A stretch of DNA of 64,000 nucleotides from contig NZ_BSTC01000002.1 in the NCBI RefSeq assembly GCF_030269305.1, positions 124,001 through 188,000 of the forward strand, read 5' to 3'. The stretch is from Kineosporia sp. NBRC 101731. GTDB lineage: Bacteria > Actinomycetota > Actinomycetes > Actinomycetales > Kineosporiaceae. Made by a program: the position numbers and the translations under genes. Within the stretch, counting starts at the first letter, position 1. Every line of letters starts with the position of its first letter. The notes under the pieces are model-generated. The model was given only the letters and a program-made list of their open reading frames with translations, was not told the origin of the DNA and made no database searches. Below are positions 55,345-63,808 of the stretch, piece after piece.

Positions 55345-56502
55345 GTGAGCACGCCCTTCCCCACCGGCACCCCCGCGCTGCACCAGCGGCGTCCGAGCAT
55401 CTTCACGACGCTTCTCTGGGTCGCCGTGATCGTGGTGCTGATCTCCACCGGCTTGCTCAGCCTCCTGGCCATCACGCAGGAGATCGGCATACTCGGCGCC
55501 GTCACCGGATCGGTGCTGGCAGCCGTGCCGGTGTTCCCGGTCATCGCCACCTTCCTCTGGCTGGACCGTTACGAGGCCGAACCCCCGTCCCTGCTGGCCC
55601 TGGCGTTCGCCTGGGGCGCGGGCGTGTCGACCTTCGGCGCCCTGGTGATCAACACCGCCTCGCTGGTCGCCATCCGCAACGCCGGCGGCGACATGACACA
55701 CGCCGCTGTGTTCGTGGCACCCTTCGTCGAGGAGGCGTTCAAGGGCCTGGCCGTGGTGCTCATCCTGCTGATGCGCCGCCGGGAGTTCGACGGGGTGGTG
55801 GACGGGATCGTCTACGCGGGCATGTCAGGCATCGGGTTCGCCTACGTGGAGAACGTGCTCTATCTGGGACGCACGCTGGCCGACGACGGAACCGGCGGCG
55901 GCACCCTCTTCGTGTTCCTGCTGCGCTGCGTGGTCTCCCCGTTCGCGCATCCGCTCTTCACCGCCGCTATCGGGGTGGGCGTCGGGGTCGCCGTGCGCGC
56001 GAAGAATCCGCTGGTGAAGGTCTTCGCCCCGATCGCCGGGTACCTGGTCGCCGTCCTGTTGCACGGGGTCTGGAACTGGTCCGCCTCGTCCGGCCTGGCC
56101 GGGTTCGCCGCGGCCTACGCGGTCCTGCAGCTACCCGTGTTCATCGCCTTCATCTCGCTGGCCCTGCTGGCCCGCCGCCGGGAGGGCAAGCTGGTCGCCC
56201 AGCACCTCGACATCTACGGTCAGACGGGCTGGCTGACCCAGGCCGAGGTGGCCATGCTGGCGTCCCTGCCGGCCCGCCGCGAGGCCCGCGACTGGGCCAT
56301 GCGTACCGGCGGGACCAGCGCCCGCCGCGCCATGCGCGACTTTCAGGAGATGGGCAGCGAACTGGCCTTCCTGCGTGAGCGGATGGCCCGGGGAACAGCC
56401 GCGCCGGACGCCGCGAACACGGAGTACGCCGTCCTCGCCACGCTGTCGGCACTGCGGGACCGCTTCCTGCCGCGGCCCCACCCCGGACCGCCCGCCCCCT
56501 GA
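55345..56502 (+). CDS. PrsW-type intramembrane metalloprotease-like protein
   Basis: About 385 residues with at least seven hydrophobic segments. Family motifs are [11 protein letters not shown] (the EE glutamates), [20 protein letters not shown] with [27 protein letters not shown] and LLHGVWNWS. PrsW proteins cleave membrane anti-sigma factors; the target here is not known. The start is GTG 55345, giving a shorter and more plausible N-terminus than the open frame. A soluble helical tail of about 100 residues follows the membrane part. Confidence 0.9.
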   Translation: MSTPFPTGTPALHQRRPSIFTTLLWVAVIVVLISTGLLSLLAITQEIGILGAVTGSVLAAVPVFPVIATFLWLDRYEAEPPSLLALAFAWGAGVSTFGALVINTASLVAIRNAGGDMTHAAVFVAPFVEEAFKGLAVVLILLMRRREFDGVVDGIVYAGMSGIGFAYVENVLYLGRTLADDGTGGGTLFVFLLRCVVSPFAHPLFTAAIGVGVGVAVRAKNPLVKVFAPIAGYLVAVLLHGVWNWSASSGLAGFAAAYAVLQLPVFIAFISLALLARRREGKLVAQHLDIYGQTGWLTQAEVAMLASLPARREARDWAMRTGGTSARRAMRDFQEMGSELAFLRERMARGTAAPDAANTEYAVLATLSALRDRFLPRPHPGPPAP

Positions 56503-56525
56503 GTCACTTCTGGATCACCCCTGCA

Positions 56526-56759
56526 TCACCCCAGGAGATGGTCGAAGTCGCCGTCCTTGGCGCCCAGGATCAGCGCCTCGATCTCCGCGTGCGTGTAGAC
56601 CAGGGCAGGCCCCTGCGGGAACCGTGAGTTGCGCACGGCCACCTGCCCATCCTGCAGCGCCGCCATTTCGACGCAGTTGCCCTGAGAACCGCTGCGGGCT
56701 GACTTCTTCCACTCCGCGCTGATCAAGTCAGCCGGCATCCCGTTGTGAAAGTGCGACAT
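56526..56759 (-). CDS. DUF397 small protein
   Basis: 77 residues from ATG 56759 (GGAGGTCGAG before). The DUF397 core is WKKSARSGSQGNCVEMA and the tail FPQGPALVYTHAEIEALILG. DUF397 proteins are small partners of HTH-DUF5753 regulators in streptomycete whiJ/abaA-type groups and may be their ligands or toxin-like effectors. It lies downstream of the HTH gene on the same strand, with an operator-like region between. Confidence 0.93.
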   Translation of the reverse strand: MSHFHNGMPADLISAEWKKSARSGSQGNCVEMAALQDGQVAVRNSRFPQGPALVYTHAEIEALILGAKDGDFDHLLG

Positions 56760-56816
56760 CTCGACCTCCAAGTGCTGGGCAGACGACGGTGCTCAGGCTC
56801 GGACGCTGGCATGTCC

Positions 56817-56842
56817 TTCTGCACGTTCATTCTGCACGTGCA
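56817..56842. promoter_or_regulatory. Operator-like repeat upstream of the DUF397 gene
   Basis: TTCTGCACGT occurs twice with a 13-bp period (56817 and 56830). The second is part of the palindrome TGCACGTGCA (56833-56842). The same palindrome occurs twice before the ATPase gene, so the three sites likely bind one regulator, probably the HTH-DUF5753 protein. Confidence 0.65.
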
Positions 56843-56985
56843 TTTGCGCGAGCAGCCGGGCAGTTCAGGACTATACGGGCAGGTCGGGCCACTGGCCAGC
56901 CCGTTTTGCACACTGTGTGGCCAGTCAGCAACGCCCAGTTATCGATGGTTGTGCACGCAAGGGTGTTATCACCCCAAAGGCGCCC

Positions 56986-57843
56986 TCAGGCGTCGGCGAG
57001 CAGCTTCTGCAGCGTCCGGCGGGTCATGTCCGGCGGGAGACTGTCCACGGTGAGCCGGTCCATGTTCTGCGTGTACCGCTCCACATGGTCCGGCTTGTCG
57101 AGGTAATGAGCACTGGTCAGGTGCTCGACATAAACCGTGTCGGGCAGTTCCGGCTCGGGGAACCGCAGGATGGTGAAGGCACCGCCGTCCACCACATGCC
57201 CGCCGTAACGGAACGGCATGACCTGCAACGTCACGTTCGGCAACGTCATCATGTCGAGGAGGTGCTCCACCTGCTCGCGCATCACCTTCGCCCCACCCAC
57301 CGGACGGTGCAGGGCGGCCTCGTCGACCACGGTCCAGAAGTGTGACGGGCTGTTGCGGTGCAGGATCGCCTGGCGTTTCACGCGGAAGTTCACCCGGCGC
57401 TCGACCTCTGCCACCGTGGCATTGGGCGCGCCGGAACTGACCATCGCCCGGGCATAGGCCTCGGTCTGGAGAAGGCCCGGCAGAAACTGAATCTCGTAGC
57501 TACGGATCATGCTGGCGGCCTCTTCGAGGCCGACGAACGTCTCGAACCAGTTGGGCAGGACGTCGTCGTAGCTGTGCCACCAGCCCGGGGCATTCGCCTC
57601 ACGGGCGAGAGCCACCAGCATCTCGCGCTGGACCTCGTCCTCGACCCCGTAGAACTCCAGCAGGTCGACGATGTCGCGGTCCTTGAATCCGACGCGGCCG
57701 AGCTCAAGGCGGCTAATCTTGGATTCGGACGCGCGAATGCGATAGGCCGCGGCCTCACGGGTCAGATCTTTCGACTCTCGCAGACGTCGTAGCTGGGCGC
57801 CCACCAGAATGCGCCGGACCGTCGGTCCACCCGGCGTCGTCAC
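56986..57843 (-). CDS. HTH-DUF5753 regulator (whiJ-like)
   Basis: 285 residues. N-terminal XRE-type HTH (GAQLRRLRESKDLTREAAAY, ASESKISRLELG). C-terminal DUF5753 (GWWHSYDDVLPNWFETFVGL, IQFLPGLLQTEAYARAM, RVKRQAILHRNSPSHFWTVV). This is the regulator of the whiJ/abaA-type group that controls development in Streptomyces. It is flanked by a DUF397 gene and a divergent ATPase gene, and palindromes occur on both sides. Ligand is unknown. Confidence 0.95.
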   Translation of the reverse strand: MTTPGGPTVRRILVGAQLRRLRESKDLTREAAAYRIRASESKISRLELGRVGFKDRDIVDLLEFYGVEDEVQREMLVALAREANAPGWWHSYDDVLPNWFETFVGLEEAASMIRSYEIQFLPGLLQTEAYARAMVSSGAPNATVAEVERRVNFRVKRQAILHRNSPSHFWTVVDEAALHRPVGGAKVMREQVEHLLDMMTLPNVTLQVMPFRYGGHVVDGGAFTILRFPEPELPDTVYVEHLTSAHYLDKPDHVERYTQNMDRLTVDSLPPDMTRRTLQKLLADA

Positions 57844-58158
57844 AGTGTGTGCACCTCACCTGAAGTCAAAGAGGATCCGATCGCCCATGAGCGTGGCTCT
57901 TCGTGTTCAACCCGCCGCAGTGCCGCGACCTCGTGCCAGTGTGCCATCTCGGCGACCTCAAGTCCTAGCGGAAGCCGCTTTCAGTCAATTTCGGACTGCG
58001 CACACATTTACCCCTGATGCACGTGCATCCGCACGAACCAATCAGATACTCTCGAGATGCACGTGCATTTGGCGGTAGCGTTTGCACCGGCACAACGCGT
58101 GGCCCAGGGAGAACCGGTCCGGCGAAAGACCGAGGATCCCCGGGGTCGGGAACGAGGT
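57844..58158. promoter_or_regulatory. Divergent control region with two ATGCACGTGCAT palindromes
   Basis: Perfect 12-mers ATGCACGTGCAT at 58017-58028 and 58057-58068, 40 bp apart (about four helical turns). Between them GATACT (58045-58050) may be a -10 element, so the first site would cover the -35 area and the second the start point. No gene is supported inside. Upstream starts for the ATPase gene at 58057 would begin in a palindrome and are not preferred. Confidence 0.8.
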
Positions 58159-58767
58159 ATGGGGCCTGTCGTGGTGATTGCACAGCCGCAGTCCGCGGAC
58201 GTCGCGCCGTCCGCGAAGCAGAGCACTGCCAAGAACATCAAGCAGGGTGCTGCCGAGATCGACCTCGTCCTCGAGGCCGGGTCTGCCACCTGCATCCTTC
58301 CTGTGACCCTTCACGCCGTTCCCCAGGGCCGGGCCATGGTCCGGCGCGGCCTGACCCACCTGGGCGCCGAGTCCGTCGCTGACGACATCGCGCTGGCCGC
58401 CACCGAACTCGTCGCCAACGCCATCGAGCACGGCGTGCGCGACGCGGTCGGCCGGGTCGGCGACCCCGACGAACTCCAGCGCCGCCGCGCGGACGCCGTC
58501 CGGATCAGCCTGGTGAGCAGCGGCACCCACCTCGTGCTCTCGGTGACCGACCCGAGCCCCACGCCGCCCGTACGCCGCCCTCGCGACCCGTTCGCCGGTG
58601 GAGGCCGGGGCCTGCAGCTCATCGAGTCCCTGAGCCTCTGCTGGGGCTGGACCCTGCTCGACGAACAGGACGGGCAGCGGGCCCCCGGGAAATCGGTGTG
58701 GGCCATGTTCCCGAAGGTCGCCGTCGAGAAGCCCATCCCTCAGATCCGGATCCAGGGCGCGGCCTGA
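58159..58767 (+). CDS. GHKL ATPase, anti-sigma (RsbW)-like
   Basis: About 202 residues from ATG 58159. HATPase fold: N box ELVANAIEHGVRDAVG, G1-like VTDPSPTPPVRRP, G2 GGGRGLQLIESL and the late GKSVWAMFP. It lacks a kinase dimerisation domain, so it is the RsbW-like type found beside HTH-DUF5753 and DUF397 in streptomycetes. The start was placed after the operator region (GGGAACGAGG before the ATG); the upstream in-frame ATG at 58057 lies in the palindrome. A target sigma factor is not identified in the window. Confidence 0.86.
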   Translation: MGPVVVIAQPQSADVAPSAKQSTAKNIKQGAAEIDLVLEAGSATCILPVTLHAVPQGRAMVRRGLTHLGAESVADDIALAATELVANAIEHGVRDAVGRVGDPDELQRRRADAVRISLVSSGTHLVLSVTDPSPTPPVRRPRDPFAGGGRGLQLIESLSLCWGWTLLDEQDGQRAPGKSVWAMFPKVAVEKPIPQIRIQGAA

Positions 58768-58788
58768 GCAGTCAGGCCGGCGGCACCG

Positions 58789-59637
58789 TCAGACGATCTT
58801 GCCGACCCCGCTGAGGATACGGATGGGAAGGAAGTTCCCGTCGTTTCTCCATTGCGTGACGTCGACCAGCCCGGGCTCGATCAGCTCGGTGCCGTCGAAG
58901 AGCTGTTCCACCTGAGACCGTGACCGCACGACGAGCGGCGTGGGTGAGCTGTCGTAGACCTTCTCCAGCAGTTCGACCGAAGCCGGCTCCATGCCCTCGG
59001 AGCAGATCGCGGAGATCGCCAGGTAACTACCGGCCGGCAGCAGACGGCGGTACTGCTCGACCACCTTGATGGCCATCTCGCGCCGCACGAAGTGCAGCAC
59101 GGCGATGAACAGCAGCCCGACGGGCCGATCCTGGTCGAGATGGGCCTTCAGACGCGGGTCGTCGAGGATCCCGTGAGGCTGGCGCAGGTCATGGTCGAGC
59201 GCGAGAACACCGGGGCGGGGTGCGCGCAGAGCGCGGTTGTACGTCATGACGATCGGGTCGTTGTCGACGTACACCACCTTCGCGCCGGGCCGCATCTGCT
59301 GAGCCACCTCGTGCACATTCGGAGAGGTGGGGATGCCCGAGCCCAGATCGATGAACTGCTCGACCCCGAGCTCGGCCAGCGCGTTGACGGCACGGATCAG
59401 GAAGCCGCGGTTGGCCTGGGCGCAGGCCTGCAGATCGGGGATGACCCGGCCGACCTCGTGCACGGCCTGCCGGTCGATCGCGAAGTTGTCCTTGCCACCG
59501 AGCGCGTAGTCGTACATCCGCGCGGCGCTGGGCTTGGCGATGTCGATCTCCGGCGGGATCCACTCCTGCTCGGACGCGGTCCACGACCAGTCGACAGCGA
59601 TCTGCTCGGCCGGTGGCTCGTGCGGCTGGGTCGTCAT
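58789..59637 (-). CDS. SAM-dependent methyltransferase (DUF574)
   Basis: About 282 residues. The family signature is AKPSAARMYDYALGGKDNFA near the start, then QFIDLGSGIPTSPNVHEVAQ (SAM loop), VVYVDNDPIVMTYNRAL and LLFIAVLHFV. Substrate unknown; the family is expanded in actinobacteria. ATG 59637 with GGAG 10 bp upstream is preferred to GTG 59664. It is convergent with the ATPase gene. Confidence 0.92.
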   Translation of the reverse strand: MTTQPHEPPAEQIAVDWSWTASEQEWIPPEIDIAKPSAARMYDYALGGKDNFAIDRQAVHEVGRVIPDLQACAQANRGFLIRAVNALAELGVEQFIDLGSGIPTSPNVHEVAQQMRPGAKVVYVDNDPIVMTYNRALRAPRPGVLALDHDLRQPHGILDDPRLKAHLDQDRPVGLLFIAVLHFVRREMAIKVVEQYRRLLPAGSYLAISAICSEGMEPASVELLEKVYDSSPTPLVVRSRSQVEQLFDGTELIEPGLVDVTQWRNDGNFLPIRILSGVGKIV

Positions 59638-59800
59638 CGTCGGCGTACTCCAGACTCGATGCACCAGGTCCCGTTCACCCTATGCGTGGGAACACTTCGG
59701 TCTGAATGGTGGAAACCCCCGTCTATGGCATCTAAAGCCTCACTTCGACCGGGAGGAAGGCCGGTGAGCACAGGGAGTGCCCCGGTACTACCCTGGGCAG

Positions 59801-60082
59801 GTGATCACCGCGTTCGTGATGTTGCAGGCCAGGCCCGACCGGATTCCCGAGGTCGCGACGGAGGTCGCGGGTATCGAGGGGGTGCGGGAGGTGTACTCGG
59901 TGACCGGTGACGTCGACCTGGTCGCCGTCGTGCGCGTCGAGCAGCAGGACGACCTCGCCGACGTCATCGCCGATCACCTGGGAAAGGTGGAGGGTGTGAC
60001 GTCGACGCGTACCTACCTGGCGTTCCGCACCTACTCCCCCGATGCCGTGGACGACGCTCTCACCTCGGGTTTCGACCACTAG
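59801..60082 (+). CDS. Stand-alone Lrp/AsnC ligand-binding (RAM) protein
   Basis: About 93 residues. Only the RAM domain is present: ITAFVMLQARPDRIPEVATE, VREVYSVTGDVDLVAVVRVE, ADHLGKVEGVTSTRTYLAF. There is no HTH, so it probably binds an amino acid or pairs with another Lrp protein. GTG 59801 is chosen because it begins the family core; the frame extends to 59777. Confidence 0.88.
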   Translation: MITAFVMLQARPDRIPEVATEVAGIEGVREVYSVTGDVDLVAVVRVEQQDDLADVIADHLGKVEGVTSTRTYLAFRTYSPDAVDDALTSGFDH

Positions 60083-60106
60083 ATCGGTCATTGGGGACGA
60101 GGCCCC

Positions 60107-60690
60107 TCACCGGGCGCTACCGGCCAGCAAACCGTTGACGATGTAGCGGTTGAACGTCAGGGCCGGCGTGACCGGGACGATGATGGCCAGCACCCCGGCC
60201 TCGTCGACCAGGGTCACCGGCACGGTGTGCCGCCCCTGCAGGCCGGCGATCACGACGGTGAGTGGTTGCGTGGACAGATCGCTGGACAGCACCAGTGGCA
60301 AGAGGAACTGGGCCCAGGCGACAGGAACGTGATCAGCGCGGTGGAGATGATGCCGGGCCGGGCCATCGGCAGCACGATGTGCCGGACCACCTGCAGTCGG
60401 CTCGCCCCGTCCACGGTCGCGGCCTCCTCCAGGCTCACCGGCATGCCGGTGAAGTAGTTGTGCAGCACCCAGGTGGCCAGCGGCAGAAACCCCGAGACGT
60501 ACACGAACACGATGCCCGTGTAGGTGTTCACCAGCGAGAACTGGCTCATGATCCGGTAGATCGGGATCAGAGTGGCGTAGGAGGGCAACGCCATCGTGGC
60601 CAGGACCGTATAGAACAACAGGTTCCGGCCGGGAAACGTCATGCGGGCGAAGGCGTACGCGGCCAGGGTGGCCAGCACGACGGTCAGCGT
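60107..60690 (-). pseudogene. Broken carbohydrate ABC transporter permease (MalG-like)
   Basis: Remnant of an inner-membrane sugar permease. The 5' part is missing; the first recognisable residues (LTVVLATLAAYAFARMTFPG) lie right after 60690 on the minus strand and have no start. The EAA loop is present (YFTGMPVSLEEAATVDGASR). Near 60320 one base is lost, so the frame changes from ITFLS to AWAQFLLPLVLSSD, and the end FNRYIVNGLLAG is in another frame. No companion permease, ATPase or binding protein is nearby. Dead by two lesions. Confidence 0.85.
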
Positions 60691-61444
60691 GCGACGAGCG
60701 GACCGACTGAGCGCGATTCTCGACCGGGTGCGGGCCGACGGGAACGTCGATGTCACCGAACTGACCGCGAGCCTCGGGGTCTCCGGCGCCACCGTGCGCC
60801 GTGATCTGCAGTCACTGGCCGAGAACCGGATGCTGGTACGCACCCGCGGTGGAGCCATGTCGAACGACGTCGGCGACGAACTGCCCTCGCGCATCAAGGC
60901 TTCCCGCTTCCAGGCGGAGAAACGGCGGATCGGTGAGGCCGCGGCCGGGCTGGTCCACGACGGGGCTGTGGTCGGGCTGACCGGCGGATCGACCGCCCTC
61001 GAGGTCGCCCGCCACCTGGCCCGGCGACGCGGGGTCACGATCGTCACCAATGCCATCGACATCGCCGGCAAGCTGGCCGGTAACTCCGGGCTCCGCGTCG
61101 TCGTGATCGGCGGAATCCTGCGTTCCTCGCAGGAACTCGTTGGGCCGGCCGCCGAGACGATGCTGTCCGACTACCACCTCGACATCGCTTTCATCGGCGT
61201 CGACGGCCTCACACCCGACGAGGGCTGCACCACCTACGACGAGATGGAGGCCCAGACCGATCTGGCCTTCCTGCGCCGCTCCCGGCGCAGTGTCGTGATC
61301 GCCGACTCCTCCCAACTGGGCAAGGTCACCTTCGCCCGCATCAGCCCGCTGTCCGACGTCAGCGATGTGGTGACCGATACCGGCGCGGACGCCGAGCAGC
61401 TGGCCACGCCGGCGGCGACCGGGGCGAGGATCATCGCCGTCTGA
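60689..61444 (+). CDS. DeoR-family transcriptional regulator
   Basis: About 251 residues. HTH: RADRLSAILDRVRADGNVDV, TELTASLGVSGATVRRDLQS. Then the DeoR sugar-phosphate-binding domain (LTGGSTALEVARHL, NAIDIAGKLAGNSGLRVVVI, GGILRSSQELVGPAAETM, IADSSQLGKVTF). Such regulators sense sugar phosphates and often lie beside sugar transport genes. GTG 60689 is where the permease remnant ends on the other strand, so its original promoter was probably lost or rearranged. May be functional, but expression is uncertain. Confidence 0.85.
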   Translation: MRRADRLSAILDRVRADGNVDVTELTASLGVSGATVRRDLQSLAENRMLVRTRGGAMSNDVGDELPSRIKASRFQAEKRRIGEAAAGLVHDGAVVGLTGGSTALEVARHLARRRGVTIVTNAIDIAGKLAGNSGLRVVVIGGILRSSQELVGPAAETMLSDYHLDIAFIGVDGLTPDEGCTTYDEMEAQTDLAFLRRSRRSVVIADSSQLGKVTFARISPLSDVSDVVTDTGADAEQLATPAATGARIIAV

Positions 61445-61618
61445 GGGCACCGGAACAGCCGGACACCGACTTCGCAGCGGACCGTTCATCGTCCGTCGCT
61501 CTCCGTGGACAACGATGGTCCAGGGGTCTGTAACGCTTCGATCTCACTGGGCGACAACCGGGTCCGGAAGGGGCATTCGGGATCGAAGTACCCCTCCGGG
61601 GCTGCGATGATCTGATCG

Positions 61619-62317
61619 ATGAGCACCGTCCAGCCTCCACTGAGCGGGTACTACCGCGCCCTTCTGCGGTCGTACCTGACAACGGCGAGCCCTGACCTGG
61701 CCGGGACGGTGCACGCCTTCGCCACCCCGGTCGAGAAGGGCGCCGACTCACAGGACCGGCTCTGGACGGCGTGGGGCGAGGTGATCCGTCAGGCGTCCCT
61801 GCGAGCGCCCGAAGACCAGACGCGCCTGGTCGATCTCGTCGTCGCCCTGCGCGACCGCGGGGTCAGGCCGGACCCGGCCAAGCCCCAGGTGATCTGGGGG
61901 CAGACCCTGTGGACCGATCTGCCGCTGCTGAACTCCCAGATGCGGGAGGCCTGGAACTGGGCCGCCCCGCCGGAGACATCGGACTACACCTGGCGCAACG
62001 TCAACGGTTTCGCCGCCCGGCTGACCGTGGCGGGCATCGACTTCGGCCTGCTCGGGCTGTGGACCATCCGTTCCAGCCTCGAGGAGACCACCCAGGTCTC
62101 CACGATCGAGCTGATGGCGGCCGCGGAGTGGTTCAAGTACCTCACCGCACAGCTCAAACAGTGGTCCGAGGCCGACCGGCAGTTCGACGGATCGGACGAC
62201 CCGGCCTCGGCACCGGGAAAGCTGCTGCTGAAAGAGGGCTTCAGCCAGTCCGGGTTCAGCGCCACGCGGCTCAGCTACTGGCAGCGGCGTATCCGTGAGG
62301 GCAGTACCCAGAGGTAG
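61619..62317 (+). CDS. Uncharacterised protein (tentatively DUF3632-like)
   Basis: 232 residues; no named bacterial family recognised. Segments such as YYRALLRSYLTTASPDLAGT, WTAWGEVIRQASLRAPEDQT and WTDLPLLNSQMREAWNWAAP have the layout of DUF3632, a group I know mainly from fungi. Helical, soluble, no signal peptide. ATG 61619; ribosome site weak. The 174 bp before it after deoR hold no clear gene. Codon use is like its neighbours, so recent transfer is not evident. Confidence 0.62.
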   Translation: MSTVQPPLSGYYRALLRSYLTTASPDLAGTVHAFATPVEKGADSQDRLWTAWGEVIRQASLRAPEDQTRLVDLVVALRDRGVRPDPAKPQVIWGQTLWTDLPLLNSQMREAWNWAAPPETSDYTWRNVNGFAARLTVAGIDFGLLGLWTIRSSLEETTQVSTIELMAAAEWFKYLTAQLKQWSEADRQFDGSDDPASAPGKLLLKEGFSQSGFSATRLSYWQRRIREGSTQR

Positions 62318-62346
62318 ACCGGCGCGTCGTCGTCGATACTGGTCAC

Positions 62347-62880
62347 ATGCCAGTTCCGGAACAGTCCGCCCTGATCGTGCCCGTCCCCGAGGTGGAGCCG
62401 GTGGTGGGCCCGTTCCGCGCGAAGCTGGACGTGAACGCGGCCAAGGGCGTTCCCGCCCATGTGACCGTGCTCTTCCCGTTCCTGCCGCCGTCGGCCATCG
62501 ACGACGAGGCGCGCACCACGTTGCGTGACCTGTTCGCCGGGCACTCTCCTTTCGAGGTCACCTTTACCGAGGTGCGCTGGTTCGGGGACGCGGTGACCTG
62601 GCTGGCTCCGTACCCGGACATCGCCTTCCGGCAGCTCACGGCGGCGGCGTGGGGTCACTTCCCGCAGACGCCTCCCTACGGCGGTGAGCACGACGGCGAC
62701 CATCCCCACCTGACGCTGGGCCATGGTCACCCGGTCGACGTGCTCCAGGAAGCAGCCGTCGAGGTGACGAGCCGGCTCCCGTTGACCGCCTCGGTCTCGG
62801 CTGTGCACCTGATCGCCGGGTCGGACGCTCCGAACTCGTGGCGCACCCTCGACGTGTTCACTCTGGGCAACCACAACTGA
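62347..62880 (+). CDS. 2'-5' RNA ligase / 2H phosphoesterase family protein
   Basis: 177 residues with two HxTx motifs: AHVTVLFPF near residue 38 and HPHLTLGHG near residue 120. This is the 2H phosphoesterase fold (LigT/CpdB-like), which acts on cyclic phosphates or tRNA fragments. Substrate unknown. ATG 62347 fits the family N-terminus (SALIVPVPEVEPVVGPFR). Confidence 0.85.
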   Translation: MPVPEQSALIVPVPEVEPVVGPFRAKLDVNAAKGVPAHVTVLFPFLPPSAIDDEARTTLRDLFAGHSPFEVTFTEVRWFGDAVTWLAPYPDIAFRQLTAAAWGHFPQTPPYGGEHDGDHPHLTLGHGHPVDVLQEAAVEVTSRLPLTASVSAVHLIAGSDAPNSWRTLDVFTLGNHN

Positions 62881-62943
62881 CCCGTCCGGGCAGTCTGCCC
62901 GCCAGCTGTTGAGAACGGGCACCGCAGGCACGATGAGTCAGAC

Positions 62944-63741
62944 GTGGATCACTCGCGAGTTCGGCACTCACGCATTCAGAGGAGCCGGCGGGGGCCTGCT
63001 CTCAAGCTCGTGCTGGCCCTGATGTTGCTGTCCCTCGTCATGATCACGCCGATGCTCGCCTGGAATCTCACCGGCGAGAAGGCGGCGCTCGGCCTCAACT
63101 ACACGCTACGCAGCGCCGAGCTGGCCAGCGGAGGCACGACGACCGCGCGCTGGAACCCGTGTCAGAAGGCGATCGTCTGGCGGGCGAACCTGTCGGGCTG
63201 GTCGGCGGGGCAGCGTCCCGCGATGCTCAAGCAGATCCAGACCGCAGTGGCCCGGGTGACGAAGGTGACCGGGATGAAGTACCGCTACGCCGGCACCACC
63301 ACGTTCATCCCGCGCCAGGAGAACCTGGCCTCGGCTCCGGCCGACATCGTTGTGGCCGTCATCAACCCGAAGACCACGAACTTCTCCTTCAGCGAGAACT
63401 CCCTGGGGTACGGCGGCGTGCTGTGGGCGACCTGGTACGGCGGGGACGGTGAAGGAGCGGCTGTGGTGCGGGGTTACGCCATTCTCATTCCCAGCGGGAT
63501 GAAGAAGCTGAAGCCGGGCTTCGGGCCGGGCAACCGGCAGGGGAACGTGATCCTGCACGAGATGGGTCACGCCACCGGGCTGGACCACGTGCGCAGCAAG
63601 GCCCAGCAGATGTACCCCGATCTGACCGCCAAGTCACCCAACGGCTTTGCGCCGGGCGACGTGCAGGGCCTGACGAAGATCGGGACGAAGGCCGGCTGCA
63701 TCAGCGTGCCGTCGCGCGTCAACATCACCGACTACAACTGA
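62944..63741 (+). CDS. Matrixin-like zinc metalloprotease, membrane-anchored or secreted
   Basis: 265 residues, GTG start. Basic N-terminus (SRVRHSRIQRSRRG), then a hydrophobic segment (KLVLALMLLSLVMITPMLAW) acting as signal or anchor. Zinc motif HEMGHATGLDHV (HExxHxxGxxH) with a Met turn expected after it. Upstream is a beta-rich domain with WNPCQKAIVWRANLSGW. It is likely extracellular and may process wall or surface proteins. No inhibitory cysteine switch of the usual matrixin form is seen. Confidence 0.85.
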   Translation: MDHSRVRHSRIQRSRRGPALKLVLALMLLSLVMITPMLAWNLTGEKAALGLNYTLRSAELASGGTTTARWNPCQKAIVWRANLSGWSAGQRPAMLKQIQTAVARVTKVTGMKYRYAGTTTFIPRQENLASAPADIVVAVINPKTTNFSFSENSLGYGGVLWATWYGGDGEGAAVVRGYAILIPSGMKKLKPGFGPGNRQGNVILHEMGHATGLDHVRSKAQQMYPDLTAKSPNGFAPGDVQGLTKIGTKAGCISVPSRVNITDYN

Positions 63742-63808
63742 GACGTCATCCGACAGGATCAGGCGACCGGGATCAGTCCATGGGCTTCAGTCGATTGGCG
63801 CAGTGCCG

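Noticed and set aside
58057-58158. ATPase start at ATG 58057
   Set aside because: The ATG is part of the palindromic operator and the extra residues lack homology.
60700-61071. N-terminal part of a minus-strand frame continuing from the permease
   Set aside because: It is the shadow of deoR and has no permease features.
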